64,000 bases of DNA from Phenylobacterium sp. (GCF_030646615.1 NZ_JAUSLG010000073.1:1-64000); one strand, 5' to 3'. Shown: positions 25,726-35,488, counted from the stretch's first letter. The notes: generated by a model from the letters alone, not told the origin. A program made the numbers and translations.

Positions 25726-28077
25726 ATGAGCGGTCAAGGCCATACCCACCATCATCATGCTGACCCCAGTGACCGCCAGGCGGCTGTCGTGGCGGTCACC
25801 GACCCGGTCTGCGGCATGACGGTTGATCCGGCGACCACCCCGCACCACGCGGAGCATGCGGGGCAGACCTTCCACTTCTGCTCGGCCGGGTGCCGCACCA
25901 AGTTCGTCGCCGATCCGGCGAAATACCTGACCAAGGATGAGGCCCCGTCCGCTGCGGCGCCGGCAGGGACGATCTACACCTGTCCGATGCACCCCCAGAT
26001 CCGGAAGGAGGGACCGGGCAACTGCCCCATCTGCGGCATGGCGCTCGAGCCGGAGACCGCGACCGCCGAAGGCGGTCCGAACCCCGAGCTGATCGACATG
26101 ACCCGCCGGTTCTGGGTGGGTCTCGTCCTCACCCTGCCCGTTCTCGCGCTCGAGATGGGCGCGCATGTCCTCGATCTGCACCGCTGGATTTCGCCCACGA
26201 CGTCGAACTGGGTGCAGCTCGCCCTGGCGACCCCCGTCGTGCTGTGGGCCGGCTGGCCCTTCTTTGAACGGGGCTGGGCGTCCCTGCGGACGCGCAACCT
26301 CAACATGTTCACCCTCATCGCCATGGGGATCGGGGTGGCCTGGGCCTACAGCGTCGTGGCCACGCTGGCGCCGCACATCTTCCCTTCGGCGTTCCGGCGC
26401 ACCGATGGCAGCGTTGCAATCTACTTCGAAGCCGCGGCCGTGATCACGGTCCTCGTGCTGCTGGGTCAGGTGCTGGAACTGCGGGCCCGCGAGCAGACCT
26501 CGGGTGCGATCAAGGCGCTGCTGGACCTCGCGCCCAAGACCGCGCGACGGGTCCGGACGGATGGGACTGACGAAGAGGTCACGCTCGACCAGATCCTGGT
26601 GAGCGACCAGCTGCGGGTGCGGCCGGGCGAGAAAGTCCCCGTCGACGGCGAGGTCGTGGACGGCCGCGTCTCGATCGACGAGTCGATGGTCACCGGGGAA
26701 TCGATGCCCGTGACCAAGGAAGCAGGCGACAAGGTCGTCGGCGGCTCGATCAACAAGACCGGCTCCTTCGTGATGCGGGCCGAGAAGGTCGGGGCCGACA
26801 CCCTGCTGTCGCAGATCGTCCACATGGTCGCCCAGGCCCAGCGCTCTCGGGCGCCGATCCAGCGCATGGCCGACCAAGTCTCGGGCTGGTTCGTCCCAGT
26901 GGTGATCGTGATCGCTGTCCTGGCATTCGCCGGCTGGGGGGTCTTTGGTCCCGAGCCGAGGTTTGCCTTCGGCCTCATCGCGGCGGTCTCGGTGCTGATC
27001 ATCGCCTGCCCGTGCGCACTTGGACTGGCGACGCCGATCTCGATCATGGTGGGGGTCGGTCGCGGCGCCGGGGCCGGCGTGCTCATCAAAAACGCCGAAG
27101 CCCTGGAGCGGTTCGAAAAGATAGACACGTTGGTGATCGATAAGACCGGAACTCTCACCGAGGGGCGGCCAGCGGTCACCGCCATCGTGCCCGCCGCGGG
27201 TTGGGACGAAGCCGAAGTGCTTCGCCTGGCCGCCAGCCTCGAGCGTGGCAGTGAGCATCCCCTCGCGGACGCCATCCTCCGCGCCGCAAGCGATCGCAAG
27301 CTAAGCCTTTCAGAGCCGTCCGACTTTGACTCGCCCGTCGGCAAGGGCGTTCTGGGCTCGATCGACGGGCGGCGTCTGGTGCTCGGATCCGGCAAGTTTC
27401 TGAAGGAACAGGGGGTCGACACCGGGGAACTCGATAGTCAGGCAGAGTCGCTCCGCACTGACGGCGCTACGGCAATCTTCATGGCGGTGGACGGACAGGC
27501 CGCAGCGGTGTTCGCCATCGCCGACCCCATCAAGGCCACCACGCCCGAAGCCGTTCGCCTCCTGAAGGCCGAAGGCGTGCGGCTCGTCATGATGACCGGC
27601 GACAACCGCACCACGGCGCTCGCCGTGGCCCGCAAGCTCGGCATCGACGAAGTCGAGGCCGAGGTTCTACCGCAGGACAAGGCGGCCGTGGTCGAGAAGT
27701 TCCGCGCCGAGGGCCGCAAGGTGGCGATGGCGGGAGATGGCGTGAACGATGCGCCGGCGCTGGCGGCGGCCGAAGTTGGGATCGCCATGGGCGCGGGGTC
27801 CGACGTGGCCATCGAGAGCGCGGGCGTGACCCTCCTGAAGGGCGATCTGCAGGGGATCGTCAAGGCGCGGCGGCTGTCCCGCGCCGTGATGCGGAATATC
27901 CGCCAGAACCTCTTCTTCGCCTTCGTCTATAATGCGGCCGGCGTGCCGGTAGCGGCCGGCGTCCTCTACCCGGTGTTTGGCTGGCTGCTCTCGCCGGCGA
28001 TCGCGGCGGCGGCCATGGCGCTGTCCAGCGTCAGCGTGGTGACCAACGCCTTGCGGCTACGAAGCGTAAAGCTCTAG
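25726..28077 (+). CDS. copA: CopA copper-exporting P1B-ATPase
   Basis: A 783-residue ATPase. N-terminus HTHHHH, then a YHS domain ([11 protein letters not shown], residues 24-65) and a heavy-metal-binding segment ([20 protein letters not shown], 84-112) in place of HMA domains. Eight membrane helices follow, with [13 protein letters not shown] near 426, the DKTGT phosphorylation site near 471, SEHPLADA and [10 protein letters not shown]. These mark a Cu(I) exporter of the P1B-1 group. Start ATG 25726 behind AGGAG. Controlled by the CsoR operator just upstream. Confidence 0.96.
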   Translation: MSGQGHTHHHHADPSDRQAAVVAVTDPVCGMTVDPATTPHHAEHAGQTFHFCSAGCRTKFVADPAKYLTKDEAPSAAAPAGTIYTCPMHPQIRKEGPGNCPICGMALEPETATAEGGPNPELIDMTRRFWVGLVLTLPVLALEMGAHVLDLHRWISPTTSNWVQLALATPVVLWAGWPFFERGWASLRTRNLNMFTLIAMGIGVAWAYSVVATLAPHIFPSAFRRTDGSVAIYFEAAAVITVLVLLGQVLELRAREQTSGAIKALLDLAPKTARRVRTDGTDEEVTLDQILVSDQLRVRPGEKVPVDGEVVDGRVSIDESMVTGESMPVTKEAGDKVVGGSINKTGSFVMRAEKVGADTLLSQIVHMVAQAQRSRAPIQRMADQVSGWFVPVVIVIAVLAFAGWGVFGPEPRFAFGLIAAVSVLIIACPCALGLATPISIMVGVGRGAGAGVLIKNAEALERFEKIDTLVIDKTGTLTEGRPAVTAIVPAAGWDEAEVLRLAASLERGSEHPLADAILRAASDRKLSLSEPSDFDSPVGKGVLGSIDGRRLVLGSGKFLKEQGVDTGELDSQAESLRTDGATAIFMAVDGQAAAVFAIADPIKATTPEAVRLLKAEGVRLVMMTGDNRTTALAVARKLGIDEVEAEVLPQDKAAVVEKFRAEGRKVAMAGDGVNDAPALAAAEVGIAMGAGSDVAIESAGVTLLKGDLQGIVKARRLSRAVMRNIRQNLFFAFVYNAAGVPVAAGVLYPVFGWLLSPAIAAAAMALSSVSVVTNALRLRSVKL

Positions 28078-28337
28078 CGCGGACGGGTCCCGTCCGCCGG
28101 CGGCGCCGGGTGCAAATCGGGTTCGTCCGGCGACATGATGTCGGTTTGCGACGGGTCCTTCCCGAAGGCGGACTGGTCGTGGGGTTCCCCCATTTCGTCC
28201 GCCGCGGCGGCAGGCGCGACCTCGCCAGACTGCGGGCCGCCGGGCTCTGCGGAGCAGCTCGTCAGGATGAGGAGCACGGCGGCGGCGAGCCCTTTCGTCG
28301 ATGTGAGATGAGCCTGCGCGCTGGCCAGCCATCGCAT
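28074..28337 (-). CDS. Small lipoprotein, unknown function
   Basis: An 87-residue protein with a lipobox ([10 protein letters not shown]) and an acidic Pro-rich mature part. It is convergent with the copper ATPase, overlapping its end by 4 bases. No domain recognised. A competing frame at 28057-28332 lacks a signal peptide. Supported mainly by the lipobox. Confidence 0.5.
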   Translation of the reverse strand: MRWLASAQAHLTSTKGLAAAVLLILTSCSAEPGGPQSGEVAPAAAADEMGEPHDQSAFGKDPSQTDIMSPDEPDLHPAPPADGTRPR

Positions 28338-28350
28338 ACGTGAGCCCTCG

Positions 28351-28920
28351 CTACGCCGACTGTCGTTCGGTCGACGCGAAATGCTGGACGGCGTCGATCA
28401 CCATCCGACGCACGCACCAGCGCGCGTAAAGCCCCGCAAGGGCTGGAAGCCACCTCGCCCACCCCCGGCTCGGCAGGGCGTAGTCGATCCAGACGGACAG
28501 GCGCGAACCGGCCCCCTCTTCGGTGATGGCGAAGCCCATCTCGTATCCGCCGATGACCAGGAGCCTCGGCTCCCCCGTTGTGCGCCAGACCTTACGGTGC
28601 GGCGGGTCGCGGACCGTGACCACCTCGTCGACAAAGAGCGACAAGCCAAACGCCGCGCCGCCCATGCGGATGTGCGAGCCCACCGCCTGGCCACGCCCCG
28701 CGTCGAACTCGTAGGTCATACGACCGCCGCCCATCATCACGGACGGTCGGCCCATGTGCTCGGCCAACCGGGTCTGGTCGTCCAGGCGGTCGAACACGGC
28801 CCGCGGCCGCGCGGGCGTCCGAGCGGTCGCCTCGCGGCGATGGCGGAACGCACCGACCTGGGGCCGTGCGCCGCCACCGGCGCCGGTCGGCGATGGTCCG
28901 ACGGACTTGGCTCTCGGCAT
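28351..28920 (-). CDS. SRPBCC-fold protein
   Basis: A 189-residue soluble protein. The basic, Pro-rich first 40 residues are followed by a START/SRPBCC-like domain (MGGGRMTYEFDAGRGQAVGS, HRKVWRTTGEPRLLVIGGY, SRLSVWIDYALP). This fold binds hydrophobic ligands; the ligand here is unknown. Start ATG 28920 with GGAGG 5 bases upstream; a TTG at 28932 is less likely. It is 66 bases after mgtC and may be in the same transcript. Confidence 0.75.
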   Translation of the reverse strand: MPRAKSVGPSPTGAGGGARPQVGAFRHRREATARTPARPRAVFDRLDDQTRLAEHMGRPSVMMGGGRMTYEFDAGRGQAVGSHIRMGGAAFGLSLFVDEVVTVRDPPHRKVWRTTGEPRLLVIGGYEMGFAITEEGAGSRLSVWIDYALPSRGWARWLPALAGLYARWCVRRMVIDAVQHFASTERQSA

Positions 28921-28986
28921 GGCGACCTCCAATCGATCGTAGCGTGACGCCGCCCGGAGAGGCGCAGGCGTGACCGCGCCAGGGCG

Positions 28987-29439
28987 CTAGCGGCGCGGGG
29001 CTTTGTCCTTCGTTTCCTCCGCCGCCGCCGTCTTGGCGGCGAACGGCTCCGGCGCCATCAAGAGGATGAAGGTCAGTCCAGCGCCCAGCGCCATGAGCAG
29101 CCACTCCCCGAGGCCGGCGGCGAAGCCCGCGAGCGCGGATACCCAGACCGCTGCGGCGGTCGTCACGCCGTGGATCGAGCGACCGCAGGCGGGGTGCATG
29201 ATCACGCCGGCGCCGACGAACCCGACCCCCATCAGCACCCCTTGGAGCACGGTGCTGATGACCCGCGCGTCGTCGCTGTGGAGTCGCATGGCGATGACGC
29301 CGGCCATGGCGCCGGCTGTGGCGATCAGCGCGAACGTGCGCGCGCCGACGAAGCGGATCCGTCGGGACCGCTCGAGCCCGATCAGAAAGCCCACGGCCGC
29401 GGCGGCGACGACCCGAAGGACCACGTCGAGATCAGACAC
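28987..29439 (-). CDS. MgtC/SapB family membrane protein
   Basis: A 150-residue membrane protein with the MgtC N-terminal domain: LDVVLRVVAAAAVGFLIGLE, FVGARTFALIATAGA, GVGFVGAGVI and SIHGVTTAAAVWVSA. It lacks the C-terminal ACT-like domain of long MgtC, so it is the SapB-type short form. The start is GTG 29439, overlapping the PRPP synthetase stop by 8 bases. The family is tied to magnesium homeostasis and survival under stress; here it closes the RNase-phosphorylase-PRPP operon. Confidence 0.9.
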   Translation of the reverse strand: MSDLDVVLRVVAAAAVGFLIGLERSRRIRFVGARTFALIATAGAMAGVIAMRLHSDDARVISTVLQGVLMGVGFVGAGVIMHPACGRSIHGVTTAAAVWVSALAGFAAGLGEWLLMALGAGLTFILLMAPEPFAAKTAAAEETKDKAPRR

Positions 29440-30319
29440 CAGCGACTTCCTCGCGCAGGACGGTCGCGATGAGCGGGGCCACGGAGATGGCGTTCGTGGC
29501 GTGCGGCACTGCGTCGGTGGAGACGACGCGCGCCGAAGCGCCGGCGACCTCGGTCAGGGCGTCGCCCCCGAAGATCGCGTGCACGATGGCGCAGATCGGG
29601 GGCGGGAACCCCCGCAAGCCGAGCTCGCGGGCCGCCGCCGTCAAGGTGCGGCCGGAAGACGCAATGTCGTCGATCAGCACCGGCTGACGGCCGGCGAATG
29701 CGGTCAGGTCGGGAAAGGTGATCCTGACGTCGCGATCGCCGAACCGCTCTTTGCGCAACACGACCACCGGGGCGTCAGCGGCCGCGGCCACGTCCGAAGC
29801 CCATTGCTCACTCTCGCTGTCCGGTCCGATCACCAGCGCATTTGGGACTTCGGAACGGATCCAGGCGCCGAGCAGATCCGCGGCATGGAGGGTCACACAG
29901 GGGATGGTGTAGAGGTCGCTGAGGGTCTTGAAGCGATGTAGATGAGGATCGACGGTGATCAGCCGGTCGAACGCGCCCGAGAGCAGGCGCGCGAACGCGC
30001 GTGACGTCACCGCCTCCCCCGCCTTGAACGCCTTGTCCTGGCGCATATAGCCGAGGTACGGCGCGACCAGCGTCACCCGTTTGGCGCCCTGCTCACGCGC
30101 GGCCGCAGCGACGAACAGGAGCGTCAGGATGACGCTGTCGATGCGCACCAGGCTGCAGACGATGTCGACCTGGCGGCCGGCCGGGTCGTCCAAGATGCGA
30201 ACGTAGTGCTCGCCATCGGGGAACTGGCGCGTCTCGAGCCGCCCGAGCTCGGCGCCGGCGGCCTCAGCGAGCTTGGCGGCGAAGGCTTCATGGCCCGGCA
30301 GAGCCAGCATGAGACGCAT
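29432..30319 (-). CDS. prs: Ribose-phosphate diphosphokinase (PRPP synthetase)
   Basis: A 295-residue enzyme that makes PRPP from ribose-5-phosphate and ATP. The family motifs are visible: TVDPHLHRFKTL (metal-ATP loop), LVIGPDSESEQWASDVAA and the PRPP loop IDDIASSGRT. It is slightly shorter than housekeeping Prs (about 310) and the loop has SSGRT for the usual STGGT, so it is probably a specialised paralog. It starts one base after the phosphorylase stop, so PRPP could be made next to a nucleoside or nucleotide phosphorylase. Confidence 0.9.
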   Translation of the reverse strand: MRLMLALPGHEAFAAKLAEAAGAELGRLETRQFPDGEHYVRILDDPAGRQVDIVCSLVRIDSVILTLLFVAAAAREQGAKRVTLVAPYLGYMRQDKAFKAGEAVTSRAFARLLSGAFDRLITVDPHLHRFKTLSDLYTIPCVTLHAADLLGAWIRSEVPNALVIGPDSESEQWASDVAAAADAPVVVLRKERFGDRDVRITFPDLTAFAGRQPVLIDDIASSGRTLTAAARELGLRGFPPPICAIVHAIFGGDALTEVAGASARVVSTDAVPHATNAISVAPLIATVLREEVAGV

Positions 30320-30320
30320 G

Positions 30321-31844
30321 TCAGGCCTCCAGTTGCACGATGTCGGGGTTCGCGGCGGCGAATTCGAGCGCGTAGGCCAATTCGCCTTCCGCTTCGGCGT
30401 GCACGGTCATGAGCGGTTGTCCCTGGGCGACGTCGTCGCCCAGTCGCGCGTGCAGCATGACCCCTGCCGACTTGGCGTCCGGGGCGCCCGCGAGCTTGGC
30501 CAGCCTGGCTAGGGTCCGGTTGTTGATGCTTGTCAGCCGCCCTGCGCGGGATGCCAAAACCGGGTGCGTCAGGGCGGCCTTCGGCGGCTGCCGCAGCCCG
30601 CCTTGAGCCTCGCAAATGGCCTCAAACTTCGCCCACGCCCGTCCGTCCGCGAGCGTGGTCTCGGCAAGCGCAAAGCCTGTCCCGGCGGCGGTTCGGCCGG
30701 CCAGTTCGAGCGCGGCGCCGGCCAGCATGCAGGCGCGCCGCCGCAGGTCCTGCGGAGCGTGGGCTTCGTTCTTCAGCACGGCCAGAACGTCGTGCGCTTC
30801 CAGCGCGGGACCGATCCCGCGCCCGACCGGCTGCACGCCGTCGGTCATGACACACCGCAGTTCCACGCCGAAGACGCGCCCGACCTCGCTCAGCTCCGCG
30901 GCAAGCTCAGCGGCCGCCTCGTCGGTCCTGACCTTGGCCGTCGCCCCAACCGGTATATCGATCACGATGTGGGTCGATCCGGCGGCGATCTTCTTCGACA
31001 GCACTGAGGCGATCAGTTGGCCTCGCGTGTCGATGTCCAGCACCCGCTCCACCCGGATCAGGATGTCGTCGGCGGGACTGAGGCGGACCGAGCCGCCCCA
31101 TACCAGGCAGGCGCCCTCCCGCTCCACCACGCGCCGCATGGCGGCGACGTCCAGGTCGACGGGGGCGAGCGTCTCCATGGTGTCAGCCGTTCCGGCGGGA
31201 CTGGTGATCGCGCGCGACGATGTCTTCGGCATCAGCAGACCGTGCGACGCGACGATTGCCACGACGATCGGGGTGGTGCGATTGCCGGGAAGCCCGCCGA
31301 CCGAGTGCTTGTCGATGACAATCGGCGATGGCCAGGTCAGCCGCTCGCCGACCTCGATCATCGCGCGCGTGAGGCCGACCGTCTCCTCGAGGTCCAGAGG
31401 GAGCGCCGAGCAGGCGGTGAGGAAAGCGGAAAGGTGAACGTCCGTGTAGCGTGCGGCGGCGACATCCCTGACGATCGACTGGAGCGCCGCCAGATCGAGC
31501 CGCTGCCCGTAGATCCGACGCCGGACCGCCGAGAGGGAGCCAAGAGGCGGCGGATGGCGGACGGTGAGCTCCGCCCCCTCGGCAATGCCCAGCCGCGCCC
31601 AGGCGGCTTCCGACAGGCCCGCTTCCCCATGGCCAAGAAGGCCGTCGGACACCTGGTACAGAAGCGCGAGCACCTCGCGCCCATTCGCCACTAGCAACAC
31701 CTGCGAGCGCGGGCCGAGACCCTCGGAGCGGCAGACGTGGCAGTCCGAACGCATGAGAACGACGGCGTCGTCCTGGCTGAACAGTCCCAGCCGCCGAGCC
31801 TTCAGGGTCGGTGTGGGAGAACGGGGTTGCGCCTCCACGGTCAC
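30321..31844 (-). CDS. Thymidine/AMP phosphorylase family protein
   Basis: A 507-residue enzyme. The N-terminal 85 residues are an extra beta domain seen in AMP phosphorylases; the catalytic core follows with DKHSVGGLPGNRT, KTSSRAITSPAGTADTMETL and the C-terminal barrel-sandwich domain. Archaeal relatives phosphorolyse AMP to ribose-1,5-bisphosphate; bacterial ones are of unproven specificity. I take the start GTG 31844, which overlaps the RNase stop as GTGA; a GTG at 31889 would give a 49-base overlap. Confidence 0.87.
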   Translation of the reverse strand: MTVEAQPRSPTPTLKARRLGLFSQDDAVVLMRSDCHVCRSEGLGPRSQVLLVANGREVLALLYQVSDGLLGHGEAGLSEAAWARLGIAEGAELTVRHPPPLGSLSAVRRRIYGQRLDLAALQSIVRDVAAARYTDVHLSAFLTACSALPLDLEETVGLTRAMIEVGERLTWPSPIVIDKHSVGGLPGNRTTPIVVAIVASHGLLMPKTSSRAITSPAGTADTMETLAPVDLDVAAMRRVVEREGACLVWGGSVRLSPADDILIRVERVLDIDTRGQLIASVLSKKIAAGSTHIVIDIPVGATAKVRTDEAAAELAAELSEVGRVFGVELRCVMTDGVQPVGRGIGPALEAHDVLAVLKNEAHAPQDLRRRACMLAGAALELAGRTAAGTGFALAETTLADGRAWAKFEAICEAQGGLRQPPKAALTHPVLASRAGRLTSINNRTLARLAKLAGAPDAKSAGVMLHARLGDDVAQGQPLMTVHAEAEGELAYALEFAAANPDIVQLEA

Positions 31845-33208
31845 GACAGGCCGTAGGCTTCGTCCTGAGCGGAGATCGTGCAATCCCACCCCAGGTCCGC
31901 CTCGATGCGCGCCTTCAGTCCGACTGGGCCGTCATCCTCCCCGTGGACGATGAACGTCCGGGCCGGCGGGCGCTTGAAGCCGGCCAGCCAGCGCATGATC
32001 TCGTCCACGTCCGCGTGGGCCGAGAGCATCGGGAGGTTCGCCACCTCGGCTCGAATGGGGATCCACTGCCCGTGGATCTTCACTTCGCGGGCGCCCCCGA
32101 GCAGCGCCTGCCCGCGGGTTCCGGCCGCTTGATAGCCTGAGAAGAGCACGGTGTTGCGGGCGTCCGGGCCGTACGCCTTCAGATGGTGCAGCACGCGCCC
32201 GCCGGTCGCCATGCCGCTGGCCGATATGATCACCTTGGGCATGCTGTTGTGGCTTAGAGCCTTCGACTCGTCGACGTCGCGCGTATAGGTCGCGACCTCG
32301 CAAGATGCCCGGCAGACATCCTCGGCCAGCTTGTGATCGGCCCCATGGCGACACAGAAGGTCGGTCGCATCAGTCGCCATGGGACTGTCGAGATAGATGG
32401 GCGTCAAAGGCAGCGCCCCATCCTGCTTGAGTTTCGACAGCAGGTAGAGCAGCTCCTGGGCGCGCCCGACGGCGAACGCCGGAATCACGACAGTGCCGCC
32501 CCGCGCGGTCGTGCGCTCGATCACCTGCAGCAGCGCTTGCGCTGGCGCCACCGGATCGTGGCGACGGTCTCCATAGGTGGACTCCACGATCAGGTAGTCG
32601 GCGTGCGGCACGGGCTCGGGATCGGGCGTGATCGGATCGTCGTAGCGGCCGAGGTCCCCCGAGAAGACGACAGTCTTCCCGCCCCACCGAATCTCGACGG
32701 TTGCGGCGCCCAGGATGTGGCCCGCGTAGCGGAACGTGGCCGTGGCGCCATGTCCAAGGTCCACCGGTTTGCCGAAGGCGACGGGCCGGAGCTGGCCAAT
32801 GGCGCGTTCGGCGTCATGCTTGCCGTACAGCGGGAGCGCGGGCTTGTGCTTGGAAAAGCCGTGCCGATTCGCGAACTCGGCGTCGCTTTCCTGGATCTTG
32901 GCGCTGTCCAGCAGCAGGAGTTCCGCCAGATCGGCCGTTGCCGCCGAGCAGTAGATTGGGCCTCGGAAGCCTTCTCGCACCAGCCGTGGCAGGTAGCCGG
33001 AGTGATCGAGGTGCGCATGGGTCAACACCACGGCGTCGATGGAGGCCGCCTCGCGGGACAGCGGCTCCCAGTTCTTGAGGCGCAGGGCCTTCAGACCCTG
33101 GAACAGCCCGCAGTCCACGAGCAGGCTTCGCCCCCCAAGCTCAAGCAGGTGCTTCGAGCCCGTCACCGTTCCTGCGCCGCCTAGCGACGTCAGCGTCAAT
33201 TTGGCCAT
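31841..33208 (-). CDS. Beta-CASP metallo-beta-lactamase RNase-like protein
   Basis: A 455-residue protein. The metallo-beta-lactamase motifs are HAHLDHSG, the AGHILGAA stretch, SGDLG and a final VHGEDDG; the beta-CASP motifs are PAFAVGRAQELL, SASGMATGGRVLHHL and SAHADVDEI. It resembles CPSF73-like ribonucleases of archaea and bacteria (YSH1/MBL-RNA-specificity family), without KH domains. The start ATG 33208 follows GGAGG; an ATG 21 bases earlier has no such site. A weak FNR-type box lies at 33257-33270. It is first in the operon with the phosphorylase, prs and mgtC genes. Confidence 0.9.
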   Translation of the reverse strand: MAKLTLTSLGGAGTVTGSKHLLELGGRSLLVDCGLFQGLKALRLKNWEPLSREAASIDAVVLTHAHLDHSGYLPRLVREGFRGPIYCSAATADLAELLLLDSAKIQESDAEFANRHGFSKHKPALPLYGKHDAERAIGQLRPVAFGKPVDLGHGATATFRYAGHILGAATVEIRWGGKTVVFSGDLGRYDDPITPDPEPVPHADYLIVESTYGDRRHDPVAPAQALLQVIERTTARGGTVVIPAFAVGRAQELLYLLSKLKQDGALPLTPIYLDSPMATDATDLLCRHGADHKLAEDVCRASCEVATYTRDVDESKALSHNSMPKVIISASGMATGGRVLHHLKAYGPDARNTVLFSGYQAAGTRGQALLGGAREVKIHGQWIPIRAEVANLPMLSAHADVDEIMRWLAGFKRPPARTFIVHGEDDGPVGLKARIEADLGWDCTISAQDEAYGLS

Positions 33209-33256
33209 GCGCCCTCCGATCCCTGCCAAATACTACGCGCGCGGCCGGCCGCGCCC

Positions 33257-33270
33257 TTGCCGCAGATCAA
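33257..33270 (-). promoter_or_regulatory. Weak FNR/FixK-like box before RNase gene
   Basis: On the minus strand TTGATCTGCGGCAA: one half matches TTGAT, the other half is GGCAA instead of ATCAA. It lies 49 bases before the RNase ATG. Support comes from better boxes elsewhere in the window. Confidence 0.35.
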
Positions 33271-33290
33271 AGCTGCGCCGCTTCCGCCCG

Positions 33291-34565
33291 TCACGTCACG
33301 AAGACGGGCGCAAAGCCGCCGCCCGGCGTGCGGAAGTTCGTTGTCTGACCCCGATAGACTCGCGCCGCCGCGAGGAGCGGCAAGCCGACGTAGGTGTAGA
33401 GACGTACGTCAAGCTTGAGCGCCAGGACCTCGCCGTCGATTCTAATGCGCCGCTCGGTCGGTGCGGCCAGTTCCTGGGCGATATAGCCCCCGCGCTGCAC
33501 CTCCTCCCAGACCCCGCGGGTCATCTTATCGCCGCGATAGACCGCCTTGCCGCCGTGGCCGCCCGCCGGCTTGAAGAAGTACCGTTTGCGCGCCGACCAC
33601 AGGGCCTCCGCGGTCTCTGCGCTCACCAGGATCGTTCGAGGCACCGCCGAGAGACTGCGCCGCTGGGCGGGCGACAGTCCCCAACCGGCCGGCGCGGCGG
33701 GGTCGGACAGCACCGTCAGGTTCCGCTTGTCCGCGAGGAGGGCGTGGTTGCGCGGATTAGGCGTGAGAACGACAGCGCCCGCCAGATAGGCGTCACGCAG
33801 CGCCCCGTGGCTCTCGCCATCCAGCGCGAAGTCGACCAGCCGGTTGTAAACCAGATCGATCACTTCCTCGCCGTGCCGAAGCTGGCCCTGGGCGAAAGAC
33901 AACTCTGCAGGATCGACGATCCTGACCTTCAGGCCGCGCCGCTTGAACGCGCGCTGGGCGAGCAGGAACTCAGGGAAGAGGTACTGCTCGGTCGGGCGAT
34001 CGTCGATGATGGCGAGGGTGCGCGGCTGACTGGCGCGACCCTGAGACCGCCACTCTTGCTCGAACATCCGCCACACGGCCGCTTCGAAATTCGCGGCCGG
34101 CGTCGCTTCGATCGCGTCTCGCGCCTCGCGGCAGCACGCACCCTGGGCGCGGGCGAGGAAGGCGTTCAGAAAGGCGCCGCCGGCGTTGGTGTTGACTTCG
34201 ATCAGCTTCGGCCCGCTCGCGCCGAGATGGAAGTCGTACCCCGTGAAGACGCCGCGGGGCCCGAAGTCATGCCGCGCGATTTCGGGCGCCCAGGCCATCA
34301 CCGCCGCCTGATAAGTGGGGTCGCTGGCCGCCGCCTCGATCGCATCGACGACCGCAAGCATGGCGTCCAGATCCGCGCGCGCGAGGAACACCGGCATTTC
34401 GGCGAAAAGGTGCGGCCGGCCGTCCAGCAGAGCCGCTGCGAGGTCGGCGTCCAGCGCTTCGGCCTGGATCGCCGCAACGAGGCTGGCACGATCCAGCGTG
34501 ATGCAGAAGCACTCACGGTTGAGCACGGCGTCACGGTTTTCAACACCTCGAGCGTCGTGGGTCAT
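33291..34565 (-). CDS. Hypothetical protein with ATP-grasp-like features
   Basis: A 424-residue soluble protein. GYDFHL with PKLIEVNTNAGGAF near residue 110-130 recalls the metal-binding end of ATP-grasp enzymes (E-x-N), and YFFKPAGGHGGKAVYRG near 340 recalls the Gly-rich ATP loop with its Lys; their order suggests circular permutation, as in glutathionylspermidine-synthase-like ligases. Substrate unknown. The start ATG 34565 follows AGAGGAG; an earlier TTG/ATG frame exists upstream. It lies 82 bases before the RNase gene, in the same direction. Confidence 0.68.
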   Translation of the reverse strand: MTHDARGVENRDAVLNRECFCITLDRASLVAAIQAEALDADLAAALLDGRPHLFAEMPVFLARADLDAMLAVVDAIEAAASDPTYQAAVMAWAPEIARHDFGPRGVFTGYDFHLGASGPKLIEVNTNAGGAFLNAFLARAQGACCREARDAIEATPAANFEAAVWRMFEQEWRSQGRASQPRTLAIIDDRPTEQYLFPEFLLAQRAFKRRGLKVRIVDPAELSFAQGQLRHGEEVIDLVYNRLVDFALDGESHGALRDAYLAGAVVLTPNPRNHALLADKRNLTVLSDPAAPAGWGLSPAQRRSLSAVPRTILVSAETAEALWSARKRYFFKPAGGHGGKAVYRGDKMTRGVWEEVQRGGYIAQELAAPTERRIRIDGEVLALKLDVRLYTYVGLPLLAAARVYRGQTTNFRTPGGGFAPVFVT

Positions 34566-34647
34566 GCCCTTCTCCTCTAAGCCAGTCGACATCAGCCTGA
34601 CGAGAACCGGCATCTTCGCTACCCGCTCGGCGGGCGCGTGGCCCGCA

Positions 34648-34661
34648 TTGATCGCGATCTT
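34648..34661. promoter_or_regulatory. Weak FNR/FixK-like box before ATP-grasp gene
   Basis: TTGATCGCGATCTT: left half perfect, right half differs in the last two bases. About 90 bases before the ATP-grasp-like gene start. Reported only as part of the set of such boxes. Confidence 0.3.
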
Positions 34662-34792
34662 GATTGCGGCGATGGAATGGCCGGCGACCCAGGCGGGCTC
34701 GACAAGTCCCTCGGGCGGAGGCGCAGAGATGGCTGCGGTTCATGAGCAGCGCCGGGAATCTAGGGCGGTCGCAACGTCGTGATACGTCCGGG

Positions 34793-35488
34793 TCAATGTA
34801 CCTTTACCATGCCAACGCCCTTGATGTTGTTGAACGAGTCGGTCTGGTGACAGAGGTAACACTGTTCGACCCGAGCCCCCTTCTGGCCTGAGATGGGACG
34901 GTCCATCATTTCGAAGTGCATCATGTAGTGGCTGGGCGGCGCCTTGTGGCACTGCGCGCAGTCAGTGGACTTGGGACTCGGATGGAGGAAGGTCTTGATC
35001 TCCCAGCTCTCGGTCTGGTGACAGCTGGCGCACTGCTTGCCGAAGAATCCGCCGTGAGGATCTTGAACCGCATGGCAGGTGGCGCACTGCAGGCTCCCCG
35101 AGCCGCCATCGCGCCGCTGTGCGACCGCCTCGAGCACAGCGTGATCCATTTTGGTGGGCCGGACGGCGCGACCCTGGTGCTCGACGTGACAGCCTTTGCA
35201 GTCCCCGATGTTCTGGTGAAACGCGGTCGCGGGTTTCATCAGCAACTCCTGCGCCGGCGCATGGCAGGTGACGCACTTCTCCGCCGTCACACCCGCGACC
35301 GGCGCATGGCAGCTTTCACACTTGTCACCCAGAAAGGCGTGGGCCTCGGAAAGGGCCCCCGGCCGCACCGCGCCCGTCCATCCAGGCAAGGCGTGGCTGC
35401 CACCTTGCCAAAGCGTCCACACGACCCCAACGACGAAGACCACGCCGAATACGCTCAGCGCCGCGTAGATCTGGCCCGGCAGCTTCAT
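34793..35488 (-). CDS. Heptaheme c-type cytochrome, membrane-anchored
   Basis: A 231-residue protein with an uncleaved-looking N-terminal helix (residues 8-28) and seven CxxCH heme motifs: CESCH, CVTCH, CKGCH, CATCH, CASCH, CAQCH and CYLCH. Several extra His could serve as sixth ligands, as in cytochrome c3/NrfH-like proteins. The start ATG 35488 overlaps the cytochrome b stop by 4 bases. It is the periplasmic end of a three-gene electron-transfer operon. Acceptor unknown. Confidence 0.9.
   Translation of the reverse strand: MKLPGQIYAALSVFGVVFVVGVVWTLWQGGSHALPGWTGAVRPGALSEAHAFLGDKCESCHAPVAGVTAEKCVTCHAPAQELLMKPATAFHQNIGDCKGCHVEHQGRAVRPTKMDHAVLEAVAQRRDGGSGSLQCATCHAVQDPHGGFFGKQCASCHQTESWEIKTFLHPSPKSTDCAQCHKAPPSHYMMHFEMMDRPISGQKGARVEQCYLCHQTDSFNNIKGVGMVKVH

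Noticed and set aside
25633..27258. Open frame (541 codons) opposite the copper ATPase
   Set aside because: Antisense shadow; runs into the csoR-copA operator region.
28057..28332. Alternative frame overlapping the small lipoprotein gene
   Set aside because: No signal peptide or motif, whereas the 28074-28337 frame has a lipobox.
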